Shown here piece by piece: positions 1 to 12,084 of a stretch of DNA of 64,000 bases. The DNA lies in NCBI GenBank assembly GCA_027405735.1, contig JAPEHQ010000001.1, positions 4,216,001 through 4,280,000 of the forward strand. Direction: 5' to 3'. Position 1 is the stretch's first letter; the number at the start of each line of letters is the position of its first letter. The position numbers were made by a program, and so were the translations under genes. This DNA is from Mucor racemosus (Eukaryota; Mucoromycota; Mucoromycetes; Mucorales; Mucoraceae). The notes under the pieces were generated by a model. That model was not told the origin of the DNA. It saw nothing but the letters and a program-made list of their open reading frames with translations, and made no database searches.

Positions 1-545
1 TTTGTATCAAACAGCTAAATATTTGACAGCACTTTGGAATTCATGTACAATTATGGTGCTTTACTTTGTGCCCGTTTTCTAAGCTACGATAATCATGGTT
101 AAGTATAGGATTCTTTATACTTCATATTATTGCGATGCATCTACACAACTCGAATACATTTCTTGATGGAGAAATATTCACATTTTGAATATATATATAT
201 ATATATATATATACTTGTAAGGGGTTCAAGACAATTATTCGACGATTTCTGCTCTCCAAAACGCTGATCGCATATTTGCGTTTGCACAGATGCGTAAAAA
301 GTAAATTACAGTCAAGCAAATTGATATTTGAATGAGCGAAGGAAAAAAGGGGCGACAAAAAGATAGATATTGGGTCTACAGGAGCCTGGCAAAAGTGGCC
401 CTATTAAAAGAAAAAAAACTTGATTGCTAGTTGTTACACACAAGTGTATATTGTAGAACCTTATAATGTTGTGTATTTCCAAAAAAAAAATCCTTCCCTC
501 TCGCTCTTTCCTTTCCTTATTGTATACATAAAAAACAACCCCCAG
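1..545. other. Intergenic, upstream of the RGS gene; AT microsatellite
   Basis: No gene is supported here. An (AT)n microsatellite lies at about 190-212. The stretch 480-545 is A-rich and then pyrimidine-rich and looks like a 5' leader. An open frame runs in phase from 420 into the RGS gene, but its translation is leader-like, so I start the gene at 546. Confidence 0.6.
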
Positions 546-2037
546 ATGAATAATTCTAATCAACCATCATTCCTTCCAAATCATTCAACAGTATCCACTT
601 ATGCCAATGATTCTGATGATACTTTATCTTTTCAAAGACAGTGGAGTATACGACAAGCAAATAGTAGACTTCACGCCTTTGGATTACAAACAGCCTTAGA
701 AAATGATCTTGTGCGAAAAGTACAAGATGATGAAGAAAAACATGTACATCATGGATTAGCCATCCCACTCAACGAATTAAATGGTTCTACAGAATCACAA
801 TTTAGCACAACTAATCCTTACTTATCTGGAACGTCCATGATTCAACAACCAAGTCGATCCCCTGCTCATCGTAGTCTTCGACATAAAACTTATGGTTTTC
901 AAGACCCATTTGCTGTAGCACCTATGGAAGCATGGCAAGAGATTAAAGATTATAATTTAAGAGTTAATGGGTTACCGACATTGGATCAAATGATGAGACT
1001 ACACACATACAGTCCACTGACGCAATCAAACTTTGCAACATTTTTACGAAGACGCCGTGTTCATCAAAATCTTAATTTTTTAATGGAATTAGAAACACAC
1101 GATAAGCTTTGGAGAGCATATCTTCAAAGCATTGATAGACAAAACAGACAAAGATTATCTCGGTTTTTGGAATCAGCAGCTGAAAAAGATCAACAACAAA
1201 ATAAACCGAGTATGAATCATAGTGGAGGAATTATGTCTTCATCAGTTTCTTATATTGAAACACCTGACACAGATGATTTATTGACACCATTACCACCACA
1301 GCCATTAACACCAAGGTCGCCTACAAGTGATGCTTATGCATCCCGTGGAGATAAATCGCTTAATAGACATGATCTAGTACAAAATGCAACTCGTATTTAT
1401 AGAACTTATTGTTCACCTATTATGGACGCAGCACAAACAATTCATTTACCAGACGATCATAGACGAGCTTTAGAAGAACTAATTGAAAACAATGAGCGAC
1501 CAGAGCCTATTGTATTTGATTCAGCAAGGTCGCATGTATTCGAGATACTCAATGTATTTTACTATCCACTTTTTGTGGATGATGTACTCCATAAAAATAT
1601 ATCTATTGGTACTTCTCGCTTATTCTTAGCACTGGGTGTTATTATTTTGACATTGGCTTTTTCTGTTGAATTATCATTGATCTTTCTAGATGCTGGTAAA
1701 GCAAGTACTCGATGGCTTGCTTTAATACCATTCTTTTTCGGTTGGTCTTTATTACTTACCAGTACAACAGAATTTGCTTGGTGGTTTGGTATATTTAGCA
1801 TGAGGTAAAAAAAAAAGATACATTTTCCCCTCCTTTTTACCATTTTCCTCCTGAATAGTTTACTAAACTGCGTTATCTTTTTCTAGTGAAATTCAATTCA
1901 TGGTATATTCTGATTTACAAGATGTCACTGTGAAAAAGATTCATCGTAAACGTGGATGGCTATGGCTTTTATCCATATTGATATTATCAATCATTTCAAC
2001 CATCCTATTTGTATTTATTCCATCTCATCATTTATAA
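546..2037 (+). CDS. RGS-domain membrane protein, Rax1-like
   Basis: Two exons (546-1804, 1887-2037) give a 469-aa protein. An N-terminal polar region is followed by an RGS-like domain at about residues 153-345, opening with the YSPLTQSNFATFLRRRRVHQ segment and closing at FEILNVFYYPLF, with a long Ser/Pro-rich insert in between. Three hydrophobic helices follow: about residues 360-382, the segment containing IPFFFGWSLLL, and LWLLSILILSIISTILFVFI near the C-terminus. An RGS domain followed by three helices is the layout of yeast Rax1, a bud-site and polarity landmark protein. Intron 1805-1886 is canonical. The ATG at 546 is chosen because the in-frame sequence before it (from 420) reads as leader. 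An alternative 3' splice (donor 2011, acceptor 2137) would replace the last nine codons with a 56-codon tail ending at 2308. Function is inferred from architecture. Confidence 0.75.
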
Positions 2038-2137
2038 AAAAAAAACCATCCTTATCCATTATATACTATTTTACGTTCTTAATTTCCTAATATTGATAAA
2101 ACTGACCATCTTTTTTTATTTTTACATTCTCATTCAG

Positions 2138-2308
2138 GCACTAAATCATGTAGTATTTTTGATTTTTAGGCCATTTAAAGCTTTTTTAACACGTGTATTA
2201 GCTTCCCAATCTAAATTATCTATTTTTTCACGAATAAAAAATATGATAATTATGAATAGCATGTACAAGAGCTATTTGCAATATTCGGATGCTATCTTGG
2301 ATATATAA
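2138..2308 (+). other. Possible alternative last exon of the RGS gene
   Basis: This segment stays open for 56 codons in the phase set by a GT donor at 2011 and ends in TAA at 2306-2308. It is preceded by a good acceptor (CATTCAG ending at 2137) and branch-like CTAAT/CTGAC motifs. The encoded tail is basic and hydrophobic (contains FLIFRPFKAFLTRVLASQ). It would extend the protein beyond its third membrane helix. The 2037 stop form ends IPSHHL. Which form is used cannot be told from DNA alone. Confidence 0.35.
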
Positions 2309-2584
2309 AATTTGGAGTAAAAATTCTTTAAGACTGAAAAAAAAAGGTTGAGTGAAAAGTGCATTTTTGCTGTCTTTTTTGGTAGAATCTCTATTGTTAC
2401 ATTTTTAATAAACTTTAAATTAAAACCGCCAATTTAAGCAAACAGCATTGGTTGTAACTATATTTGATATTATAGAATATGGTGTATTTGAATCTTTTAA
2501 TGTGTAAATGCATGATTTTTTTTTAATGTAAAGAAATGAAGAGAGAAGAGAAAGGGAGAATGCAAATGATTTACAATATTTTGT

Positions 2585-4606
2585 TTACTCGTAACTAGAT
2601 GTCCACATACGTTCCTTGACATAATTTTGATATTCACTGGGTTGAATAGTTTCAAGTTCTTTGACAGTAGCAATTTTATCACGAACAGCCTGGTCGACTA
2701 CAGCAGATGCAACAGTGGCTGAAACATCACGAATACGAGATAATTCAGGATAAAGCCATCCATTTTTACGTTCTTGTTCAGTAAGAGAATCAGCTAAAGC
2801 CATAGCAGCACGGAGAATGATACGGTTGGTAATAGATTCAGGTTTAGCAATGATACTACCCAAGCCTAAACCAGGAAACATGTACATGTTATTACCTTGA
2901 CCTGGCATACGGACTTCTTTTGTCTCTGGTACGATATAAGCAGGGAATGCAGTACCTGAAGCAAAGACAACCTTATTGTTAGTGGCCTTCATGGCATCTT
3001 CAAATGTACATTCAGCCTTTGTAGAAGGGTTAGAAAGGGGGAATACGATAGGTTGATCATTAATTTGACTCATGCGATTAAGAACACCTTTACTAAAGGC
3101 ACCAGTAGAAGAAGAAAGTCCAATCAAAGTGGTAGGTCTAACATAATCGATAATATCATCAAGGGATTGGAACTGAGAGCCATTATTATCATCCCTAGCA
3201 TAGTAAACCTTGTGTTCTGCAAGATGATCGCCACGATCGGCAGTGATAAGACCCTTTGAATCACAAATATAAAAGACCTTTTTAGCTTGTTCCTCGGTAA
3301 AGCCATGTTCAAGTTGTAAATATTCTTGAATCTGTCGTGCAACACCAATAGCAGCTGATCCAGCGCCATAAAAAATAATACGATGATCAGACAGGGGAAC
3401 ATTTGATTCTGTTTCAACCTTTCTAAATGCATTAATGAGACCTGACAAAATAACGGCGCCAGTACCTTGAATATCATCGTTGAAACACAACATTTTGTTT
3501 TGATATTCTTCTAAAAGACCAAAAGCATGTTCACTTGAGAAATCTTCAAATTGAACCAATAAATCAGGAAATGCTCGAATCAATGATTTAAGGACTTGAT
3601 CTACAGCATTATAAAATACTTTATCATTAGGTCTCTTTTCACGTACACCAAGATAATGATCATCAGTTAAATTCTTTTCATTGTTGGTACCAAAATCAAG
3701 CACAATAGGCAATGTTTTACGAGGGTCTACACCTGCACCAGCCACATAAAGTTGAAGTTTACCCATACTAATAGGCATACCATTGAGACCTAGATCACCA
3801 AGACCAAGAATGCGAGATCCATCTGTCATCACGGTTATATCCGGTGTCTCTCCCGATCTTTGTTTGTAGTCAGCAATGATTTCATCCAGATGAGGAAGAT
3901 CTTTTAAAGTAAGGTAAAGACCATCTGGTGTACCTATTACTTACAAGTTAGTTGATGATAAATTAGACATGCATCCTATCATAAACCAACCTGGTGGGGT
4001 CAAAAAGGGGTAAATATCAGAGTATTTTTGACATGCTTCACCAACAGTTGGTGTATAAATAATAGGGGCAAATTCCTATTAATAGTAATCTTTAAGTTTA
4101 TTTTTGTTGCTTTTTTAAATGTCCCCAAAATTACCTCAATATGATCATTTAACAATTTATAGAATAATCTTGTATTATTGTTGCGTAATTGAGCCATAAA
4201 AGTATACTTTTCTAGTTGTGTTTGTCTAGATCTTACAATCTTTAAGGCTCTTGCGGCTTGATTTTCAAATGAATCAACAACAGAAGGGATTTGACCTCTT
4301 AAATGCATTTTTTGACGCATAATTGCGGGCAATGCCGTACCTGGGAAACTCGAATTGTTAACGCTAAATTCATTTGAATGATTTAATACTATTACCATTG
4401 TTATAGTATGCTGAATGAACAGCATCTACTTGTTTAGCTGCTTGCTGTATTTGATTTGATTCCTCTTTCAAAGCAGGCATGAGAGTAGAAGAAGGGAATT
4501 GAGTATGAATCTTTTTCATCAAGAAGGACGGCCTATTATGTGCTAAAAATCTTTGATTTCTCAAAGACCTAGACAAGAGGAGATTGGCAGATTTATAAAG
4601 ACTCAT
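2585..4606 (-). CDS. Malic enzyme with mitochondrial-type presequence
   Basis: Four exons (4396-4606, 4135-4340, 3991-4075, 2585-3933) encode 616 aa; the introns are 55, 59 and 57 nt. The protein decarboxylates malate to pyruvate with reduction of NAD(P)+. Visible family motifs are YTPTVGEACQKYSDIYPF (malic domain), TDGSRILGLGDLG, LVQFEDFSSEHAF, CFNDDIQGTGAV (metal/catalytic region), the dinucleotide loop FYGAGSAAIGVA, and FPLSNPSTKAE. The N-terminus MSLYKSANLLLSRSLRNQ is Arg/Ser/Leu-rich without acidic residues, typical of a mitochondrial targeting peptide, so a mitochondrial isoform is inferred. An in-frame ATG also lies at 4654 but would add a hydrophobic, Cys-containing stretch, so 4606 is preferred. 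Cofactor preference (NAD or NADP) is not decided here. The start lies only 66 bp downstream of the next minus-strand gene. Confidence 0.95.
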
Positions 4607-4672
4607 GATTATAATACAAGATAACAATGAAATGAAAAAGGTTTTGAAAAACAACCTGATTTTATATGCAAT

Positions 4673-5558
4673 TTATAAACTTTTAAGACATTGAATACAG
4701 CAAATAGGAAAGGACCGTAAGTGTTCCGAGTCATGATGATGTTTGATTTCTATTTGTTGGGGATCAATAAATTCTGGCATTTTTTGTACACAAACTTTGC
4801 AGCTGAAAATTGATGTCCAGAGTGCGTGCATATTCTGGTTTTCCTTGAGAAAAAAATTTTAAGCTTGCAAATGTTAGTCAATATGAAAATGACAAATCAA
4901 TAGTGGTACAAAATCATCAAAAGTTGCTTGGGAATTTACGCTACGAAAACCCTCTTCTGATCCAATTTAACGAAACTTGAATTGATGTGATTTGAAATGT
5001 CTTTGTAGTAGTTGTAGGCATTGTATTTGTAAATGTGTGTTTTTGACATCTGCTTTTATAATTGCAAATTGCGCAATTCTGGAGATTATTCAATTGACAA
5101 TTATAGTGTATACAAATACCTTTGTGAGGCTTCTTTATTTGTTCACCTTGTTTCCATAGTAGTTTTATTGTATCATCTTCTTTAAACATGTTGATCCAAT
5201 GTGAACAATAAATACTCATCGTTTCAAATTGAAGCTCTTCATCAGATAGTTGAAAATAATTAGAATCCAACGTTTCAAATCGTAGATATTCGGATCGTGA
5301 GCAATACCCTCTGCACACTAAAGTTGTAATTGGTATCGTTGATGCTAGCATTTCTTTGTTGCATAAAATAGCAAAATAAGCTGATGGTTTATAAAACGAT
5401 ATAGTCCATTTATCTCGTTTTATTCTATTCATTAATTCTTGTTTTATCAACATTCGACATGATGCAAATGGTGGCGTCTTTATTAACTGACATATGGAAG
5501 ACAATGGCAAGAAGGATAATATATGCAATATTATATCTGCTGGCAACAAATTGATCAT
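4673..5558 (-). CDS. F-box-like protein with C-terminal Cys/His zinc module
   Basis: Exon 1 starts at 5558 with an F-box-like helix (LLPADIILHILSFLPLSSIC), the Skp1-docking signature of SCF ubiquitin-ligase substrate adaptors. The first reading frame would stop at 4941. A second exon ending at 4673 is strongly protein-like and holds CKVCVQKMPEF, a HHHDSEH cluster and CCIQCLK, a plausible zinc-binding module. One join consistent with the frame uses donor 4944 (GTAGCG) and acceptor 4803, giving 247 aa; another uses donor 4976 and acceptor 4844. The middle region contains several CxxC pairs (ICIHYNC, CAICNYKSRC). Substrate is unknown. The gene sits head-to-tail with the malic enzyme. The F-box call rests on the first 20 residues only. 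Confidence 0.55.
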
Positions 5559-5626
5559 TTTTGTAATAAGAGAAGAACAACCGAGAATAATGAATTAAAA
5601 TAGCAACAGCAGCATCATATGTTCTA

Positions 5627-5658
<32 letters not shown>

Positions 5659-5905
5659 TGGTAAAACCCTTGTTTTGATATATTCTTTATCCTTTAATGA
5701 ACGAGACCCCTCAAATCAAATAAAAAGTTGGATTCATTGACCGTGTGTTTGCAATTTAAACAAGAAGAATAAGGGGATAACTCATTTATAAATTAATGAT
5801 CATCGTTATGCTATAAATATAATATTCTTTTTCGCTTATAAAAAGATGAAATCAAACAGATTCTTTTCTTTTTCCTACATCCTCAACCCATTCCTTTCCT
5901 TAACT
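5559..5905. other. Divergent intergenic region with poly-A tract
   Basis: Lies between the minus-strand F-box gene and the plus-strand zinc-finger gene. It contains a run of about 30 A residues near 5624-5653 and a TATA box at 5837-5844. No other gene is visible. Confidence 0.6.
5837..5844 (+). promoter_or_regulatory. TATA box of the small zinc-finger gene
   Basis: TATAAAAA lies about 60 bp before the ATG at 5906. An ATG at 5846 immediately follows the box, so it should fall upstream of the transcript start. This supports 5906 as the real start codon. Confidence 0.55.
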
Positions 5906-6151
5906 ATGTCCTCTCGTTTGATCTCATTCTTTTCCTCAAAATTAGCTCGTCAAGACAGTCAATTATTCATTGCTCAAGATGATGAAAATGATTCCATAGC
6001 ATCTGATAAATCCTGTTCAAGTAAAAGTTGGCATTATTGCAACCATTGTAAAGTTGGTTTCGCTTCCAAAAGTCGTCATGATTGGCATTTGGATGTCTGT
6101 GGTCAAGTTAAATTCATCTTCTCTTCCTCTTCCTCTTCTTCCACCGCCTAA
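5906..6151 (+). CDS. Small single C2HC/C2H2-like zinc-finger protein
   Basis: A single exon encodes 81 aa beginning MSSRLISFFSSKLARQ. One finger is visible: CNHCKVGFASKSRHDWHLDVC, cited as C-x2-C at residues ~48-51 followed by H-x4-C, close to a classical C2H2 finger whose last ligand is Cys. The tail is a serine run (eight consecutive Ser codons, ttc/tct-type) ending STA. The leader before the ATG is C/T-rich, typical of expressed fungal genes. Such single-finger proteins may bind nucleic acid or protein; the role cannot be assigned. An upstream in-frame ATG at 5846 is rejected because it abuts the TATA box. Confidence 0.6.
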   Translation: MSSRLISFFSSKLARQDSQLFIAQDDENDSIASDKSCSSKSWHYCNHCKVGFASKSRHDWHLDVCGQVKFIFSSSSSSSTA

Positions 6152-6615
6152 ACGAAAGAAAATACATACAATATAGATATGCTATGGTTATCCTATAGAA
6201 AAAATATAATATAAGTTATAGAAATTGGTTCACAGGAACAACTTGGTTGGATATTTTCAAAAAGATTTAATTGAATAAAATTCTTGTCTCTTTTATCTTT
6301 CCCCCCAAATTAACCAGAACCAAAATCAATTATTAAATGTGTAAAGAAACTTGTTTATAGGCATCATTTACGGGTTGAACCATAAAGTTAAAATATATAA
6401 AATACATAAATTGTGTGTGCTTTGTTTGTGTGTAAAAGAAAAATGCTAGTTGAAGATGCAAAAAGTGAATAAAAAAGAGTTGTTTTTTTTTTTTTTTGTT
6501 CTGGAGTTGTGGGATATTATATAGTTTTTTTGCGATTATTAAATATATGCCATAGGTTGTAGTAAAGAGTTTTTTTTTTCTGTAAAGGGTATAAAGAGGT
6601 TTTTGTTGATTGAAA
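6152..6615. other. Convergent intergenic region
   Basis: 3' flanks of two convergent genes. AT-rich with T-runs near 6481-6498. The reading frames here are low-complexity and I support none as a gene. Confidence 0.6.
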
Positions 6616-6968
6616 TTATTCTGATAAGCTGTAGCGAGGCACACTTGAAGGGCTCATATAACCAAAAGCGTCATGATGAACTCGGGTAGACTTGCTAATT
6701 GTGATTGAAGTACGTCTTTCATGATTGAATGATGAAAAGAAAGGATCTAATAATGGAGATGCTGGTGGAGAACAAAGAGGACTAGTATTGTTGCTTGAGG
6801 GAACACTAGCATGCTTATGATTAACATCTTGAATACGACATGTTTCAGAACAATACAACTAAAAAATGCACAAAATTAATAATCATTTCACAGAATTAAA
6901 CCTTTTTTTTTACTTACGTTTTCTTCAACACAGTGACGATCGCAGATGATACACCAAGAAAGATCCAT
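6616..6968 (-). CDS. Ecl1-like zinc-binding protein
   Basis: Two exons (6918-6968 and 6616-6858) encode 97 aa; the 59-nt intron has a perfect GTAAGT donor. The N-terminus MDLSWCIICDRHCVEENLYC (residues 1-20) continues SETC and matches the fungal Ecl1/Ecl2/Ecl3 pattern of a short Cys cluster (CxxC...C...CSxxC) at the very start. In fission yeast these proteins extend chronological lifespan and respond to nutrient and zinc or sulfur limitation. The rest is Ser/Pro-rich (PLCSPPASPLLDPFF, YMSPSSVPRYSLSE) and probably disordered. The first exon encodes most of the Cys motif, so a one-exon prediction would miss it. The family call is from the motif; function in this organism is inferred. Confidence 0.7.
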
Positions 6969-7664
6969 TTTTTGAATTATTGAGAGTTTTGTTGTTTATT
7001 GTTATAAATACATGAAATAAAAGAAAAGAAAGGAGAAAAATCAATTTGGAATTGATTCCAATTTATACCCTGAATTTCCCTTGTGGAAAAAAATAGATTC
7101 AGATTTGATGATCATGATGATTTGATGATCCCACCCACAGATATCTTTCAACCCCTCCCATTCCGACCACGGGTAGAATATTATTAGTTATAATGCAAGT
7201 TGGTGTGAGTAATCCTGACCCTCGCGCTAAAAAAAAGGCGGAGATACCCTCCATTGATTGCAGTAGATTGACCAATTGCATATCGCACGTTTTTCTCACC
7301 TAGCAAAATACTCGACGAAAACTCAAGGAAAGGGGACGTGCGCACGTTTAGAAATACTAATAATTTCATGGTATTAAATATATACAGACATTTAGTATAT
7401 GCTTAAGAATCTTATTACATCTTTTTTCACTTGATGTGAAAATAAATCCGTGGAACACTACTATGGAGAAAATATTCACACATGAATTTGTTGTAAAAAT
7501 TATTCATGTTTTCTTATCCAATCACCATCATTCCCGCAAATGTCCTTTCTGTCCCTTAAGAGTGTCAGAAAGAGACTGAAGCAGACAGAAACCTCCTTTA
7601 CCACAGTAAAAATGTAATGATAACACAGGATTGTGTACAACAGAACCAGATAACATAAATTATC
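6969..7664. other. Intergenic
   Basis: No supported gene. 7085-7380 is locally richer in C and G and has short overlapping frames on the minus strand without start context or family resemblance. The region probably contains the promoter of the Ecl1-like gene. Confidence 0.5.
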
Positions 7665-7913
7665 TCACGCCTTTTTGTCTGGAATGCGATGTTTTGTGTT
7701 ACTCAGATCTATGACCCACAAAAAAAGATGACTCTTCAGTCCAAGCTTTCCATTTGATATTTTATTGATATGGCGCCATGCAATTAATCTGATGAGATGA
7801 TAATCATCGTTGGGAAGAACTTTTTCAAATTCCGGGGTAAATTTTCCTTTGAATTGATGTATCCAATCAGTATGGAGGTTTTCCATTGCCTGATAGAATA
7901 AATTAGAAAGCAT
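7665..7913 (-). CDS. Uncharacterised 82-aa reading frame (doubtful)
   Basis: An ATG-initiated frame of 82 codons with mixed composition (NLHTDWIHQFKGKFTPEFEK, LIRLIAWRHINKISNGKL). It lacks a recognisable family. It could be a short gene, or a terminal exon: TTCTATCAG near 7890 reads as an acceptor within the frame. It lies downstream of the zinc-ribbon locus on the same strand, but I could not join the two. Kept because its composition is more protein-like than the surrounding AT-rich shadows. Confidence 0.25.
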   Translation of the reverse strand: MLSNLFYQAMENLHTDWIHQFKGKFTPEFEKVLPNDDYHLIRLIAWRHINKISNGKLGLKSHLFLWVIDLSNTKHRIPDKKA

Positions 7914-8316
7914 TTTTGCTGTCTATTTTAGTAGAAAAAGAACAGGGGGCTGAACATTTCACTCGTGGCATTTAAATCAGAAACATGGTGGTGCATAATA
8001 ATATATATGAATATAATAATGTTTCTTTGGGATGCCTTGTGTAGAACTTTATTTTCACTCAAATGTAATAAATGTAAATACTGTAGACTAATAGCCTTGG
8101 CACACTGTTACGAAATATGATACTCTTTGCACAAAAAAACATCGTGCTTTAAAAAAATTAATGAATTTTTAGATTTAAAGGATTTTTTTATAGAGCTTGC
8201 TTCAAATTAACACATGGTTTGCTAATCTTTAAAAGCATTCATATCATACCAAATTTATTATGAGATTTTTTTTTTTCTAAAATCAAGCAAAAATATATAA
8301 TTTGGCTCAATATCAC
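7914..8316. other. Intergenic, AT-rich
   Basis: Nothing coding is supported. 7910-7936 resembles 2361-2387 on the same strand over about 27 bp, which may be chance. Confidence 0.5.
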
Positions 8317-8963
8317 TCATGGTGTATAGTTTTCAATTTTCAAATATTCTGTCACAAGGGTTTTATTTTCATTAGGGAAAAAGTATTCCACGAACCTTGT
8401 GTTCTGACTTGGCACATACCCAAGAGTATCACAACAACTCACCAGATTTAAAAAAGAGGGATCTGCAGGAAAATCATGGCCCAAAAAGCAAACTGTCAAA
8501 TTTATCAGTCTGAAAAAATGCGTTCCTGATCTACAGTATTTTTACTTCAAATTCAGACAAAATAAGTAAAATTTGGGATGAAATAAGAATAAAATTGAAA
8601 TTAGTCTTCAGTTGAACAGTAATAATATTTATAATTTACCTGTAATGATCTAAATCTCCCAAAGGAATAAAAACCGTGTTTATAACGGCATTCTTGATCG
8701 CTGAACTTTGTCGCTTCTTACTTGTGCCAACTATCAAAAGAATTAGACAATCTATAATTTACTTTATGTTGTACCCACCATCATCTGCTTTGTTTTCTTT
8801 ACAAAGCCTACATTTGTAGTATTTCTTGTTATAGTGGCTAATTTCTTTACAATCCTTGCATGTCGACTGCGGTCTCTCCCCTAAGTCAGTAATGATTGTA
8901 AAAAATAAACTGCCTTTCAAAGTTTTTATACTTTATACCTGACTCTCTGCTCGTCTTCACTGC
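8317..8963 (-). CDS. Uncharacterised zinc-ribbon protein, 5' end unresolved
   Basis: Four minus-strand exons join in frame through canonical introns: 8939-8963 (upstream limit unknown), 8779-8880, 8640-8730 and 8317-8509; the introns are 58, 48 and 130 nt. The joined product contains CKDC, then YYKCRLCKENK: two CxxC pairs about 14 residues apart, a likely four-Cys zinc ribbon. A basic segment (GTSKKRQSSAIKNAV) and a C-terminal part (INTVFIPLGDLDHYR, LTVCFLGHDFPADPSF) follow. No ATG is found in frame upstream, so another 5' exon or decay is likely. I do not recognise the family. It may be a lineage-specific gene or a domesticated mobile-element piece. Confidence 0.4.
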
Positions 8964-9355
8964 TTGAATTTATTTAAAATTAACGATATGTACATTATCG
9001 ATTGTTGCAGATGATGGAATGTAGAAAATAAGAAAAAAAAAGAGAGGATAAAAAGCCGCCTTTACGTGTGGAGGCGATGTACAATATGAGGCCTTAATAT
9101 ATCAATCCGTACTTACCGGGTATCCAGGCAGTTGGTATATAATAAATATCTTACAACTATGTACTGGTTTTATGTAATTGCTAGCATTTGTTTCCATCTG
9201 TTGCAATTTTTATCATCACCAAAGTTCGGGGGTTAAATAAAGAAGATGATGATGATGATCCAGAAATATATTGCTTGATTGAATCTACATATTTATCCCA
9301 AATCAAATTCATTTTAGTCTGAATTTGACACTGACTTTATTTAAATTTCAAGCGT

Positions 9356-10063
9356 AAAGCCTGTATTGAAGCATTTTGTTGCTGAGCTAAATTGGCAACT
9401 TTAAAAAGTATCATCTTTAGCGTTGATTTTTCATCGTTTATAATATGAATAATGAATGATCTGTTTCCTAAAGTCAAGCCAAGTAATTTACGTAATACAT
9501 ATTGAATTAGTGATATTAAGATTGCATAATAAGTAATGTATTATTTATTTTTTAAATATTACAAATGGGTTGGTAACAAAAAAAGAATGATCTCCAAGCG
9601 TTTAAGCCAAGAAATCACATTTACATGACTAATAAACCGACTGAATTTCTTGGTAAAACGTAAATTTTTACTTATTAGATATAATTTTTTGGTTGTCAAC
9701 TTTTAAAGAATGGCGAATATGCCATAGTAATGACAATACTTAAGCATTGCGTGCATTTATTCTGAAAAAAAATATTGAAAATAGTATCTTTTTAATGCAT
9801 GACCCTGATAGGTAATGAACAGATGATGATCAGCTATTCAGCTCAGCCCAAATAAGCCTTAACATCGAATGAATGCCAAGCGAAACTGTCAAGCCCATCC
9901 CAATCCATTCTGTGGTATACAGTGAATGCATATTGCCTGGATATTCAAAAGTCAATAACTCGTAAGAATGTTTAAAATATGCAAAACCCTCATCGGAATG
10001 CATAAAATAAATCGCTTCTCTGGCTGGCATTTTAAAGATGTAGAAAGATCGGTATTTCTGCAA
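9356..10063 (-). pseudogene. Possible decayed or unresolved minus-strand gene
   Basis: Two protein-like open segments lie on the same strand. Segment one (9830 to about 10063) encodes a stretch with MPAREAIYFMHSDEGFAYFK, EYPGNMHSLYTTEWIGMGL and SMLRLIWAELNS; it follows a TTGCAG acceptor-like site and has no ATG at its start. Segment two (9356 to about 9540) encodes LIQYVLRKLLGLTLGNRSFI and ILFKVANLAQQQNASIQALR before a stop. A weaker open stretch lies between them (about 9580-9660). I could not find splice sites joining them without stops. They are either exons of one gene or relics; no family is recognised. Confidence 0.25.
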
Positions 10064-10523
10064 CGTTCAAAGGAAGCTCTGCTTATATCTAAGGAGTTTA
10101 TCTCATTATTGTTCTTACTAACGATCTCAGAATTTTTAACATGGAAATGCGTGTACTTTTTTTTTTTTTGCTACATATATGGCCAATAAAACATTGATAA
10201 TTCTAAACATGGATCAGTACAAAATATTCTAAAAGAAATGTCTTGGCCAACATCAAGACAAAGCATAAACATTCACGTTGAACACTCATAATGTAACGTT
10301 CAGAATACACAGAAAAAGAAATCCAGCCAGTCGCCGAAAAAGTGCCGAAAATAGAAGCCATTTAATAACATCATAGCTCTTGGCTTAAGGGAGGCGGCGT
10401 GCTAAACGGACATGAAAACACCTTCTCCAAAGCGTCACAGTTTTCCATTTAAATAAGCAGCTTATCTAACGCGTACATGCTTCTTCTTTCACATTTAGTT
10501 TTATACAAATATTAAATTTAAAA
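10064..10523. other. Actin promoter region
   Basis: Noncoding. A TATA-like TTTAAATAA lies at 10448-10456, about 70 bp before the actin ATG, followed by a pyrimidine-rich stretch (10479-10500) typical of initiators of highly expressed fungal genes. Confidence 0.5.
10448..10456 (+). promoter_or_regulatory. TATA-like element of the actin gene
   Basis: TTTAAATAA about 70 bp upstream of the actin start, followed by a CT-rich initiator-like tract. Assigned by position and composition only. Confidence 0.4.

Positions 10524-12084
<1,561 letters not shown>

Noticed and set aside
420..545. Upstream extension of the RGS protein to 420
   Set aside because: In frame, but the translation includes an A-run and a C/T-rich leader. 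The ATG at 546 has better context and removes this sequence.
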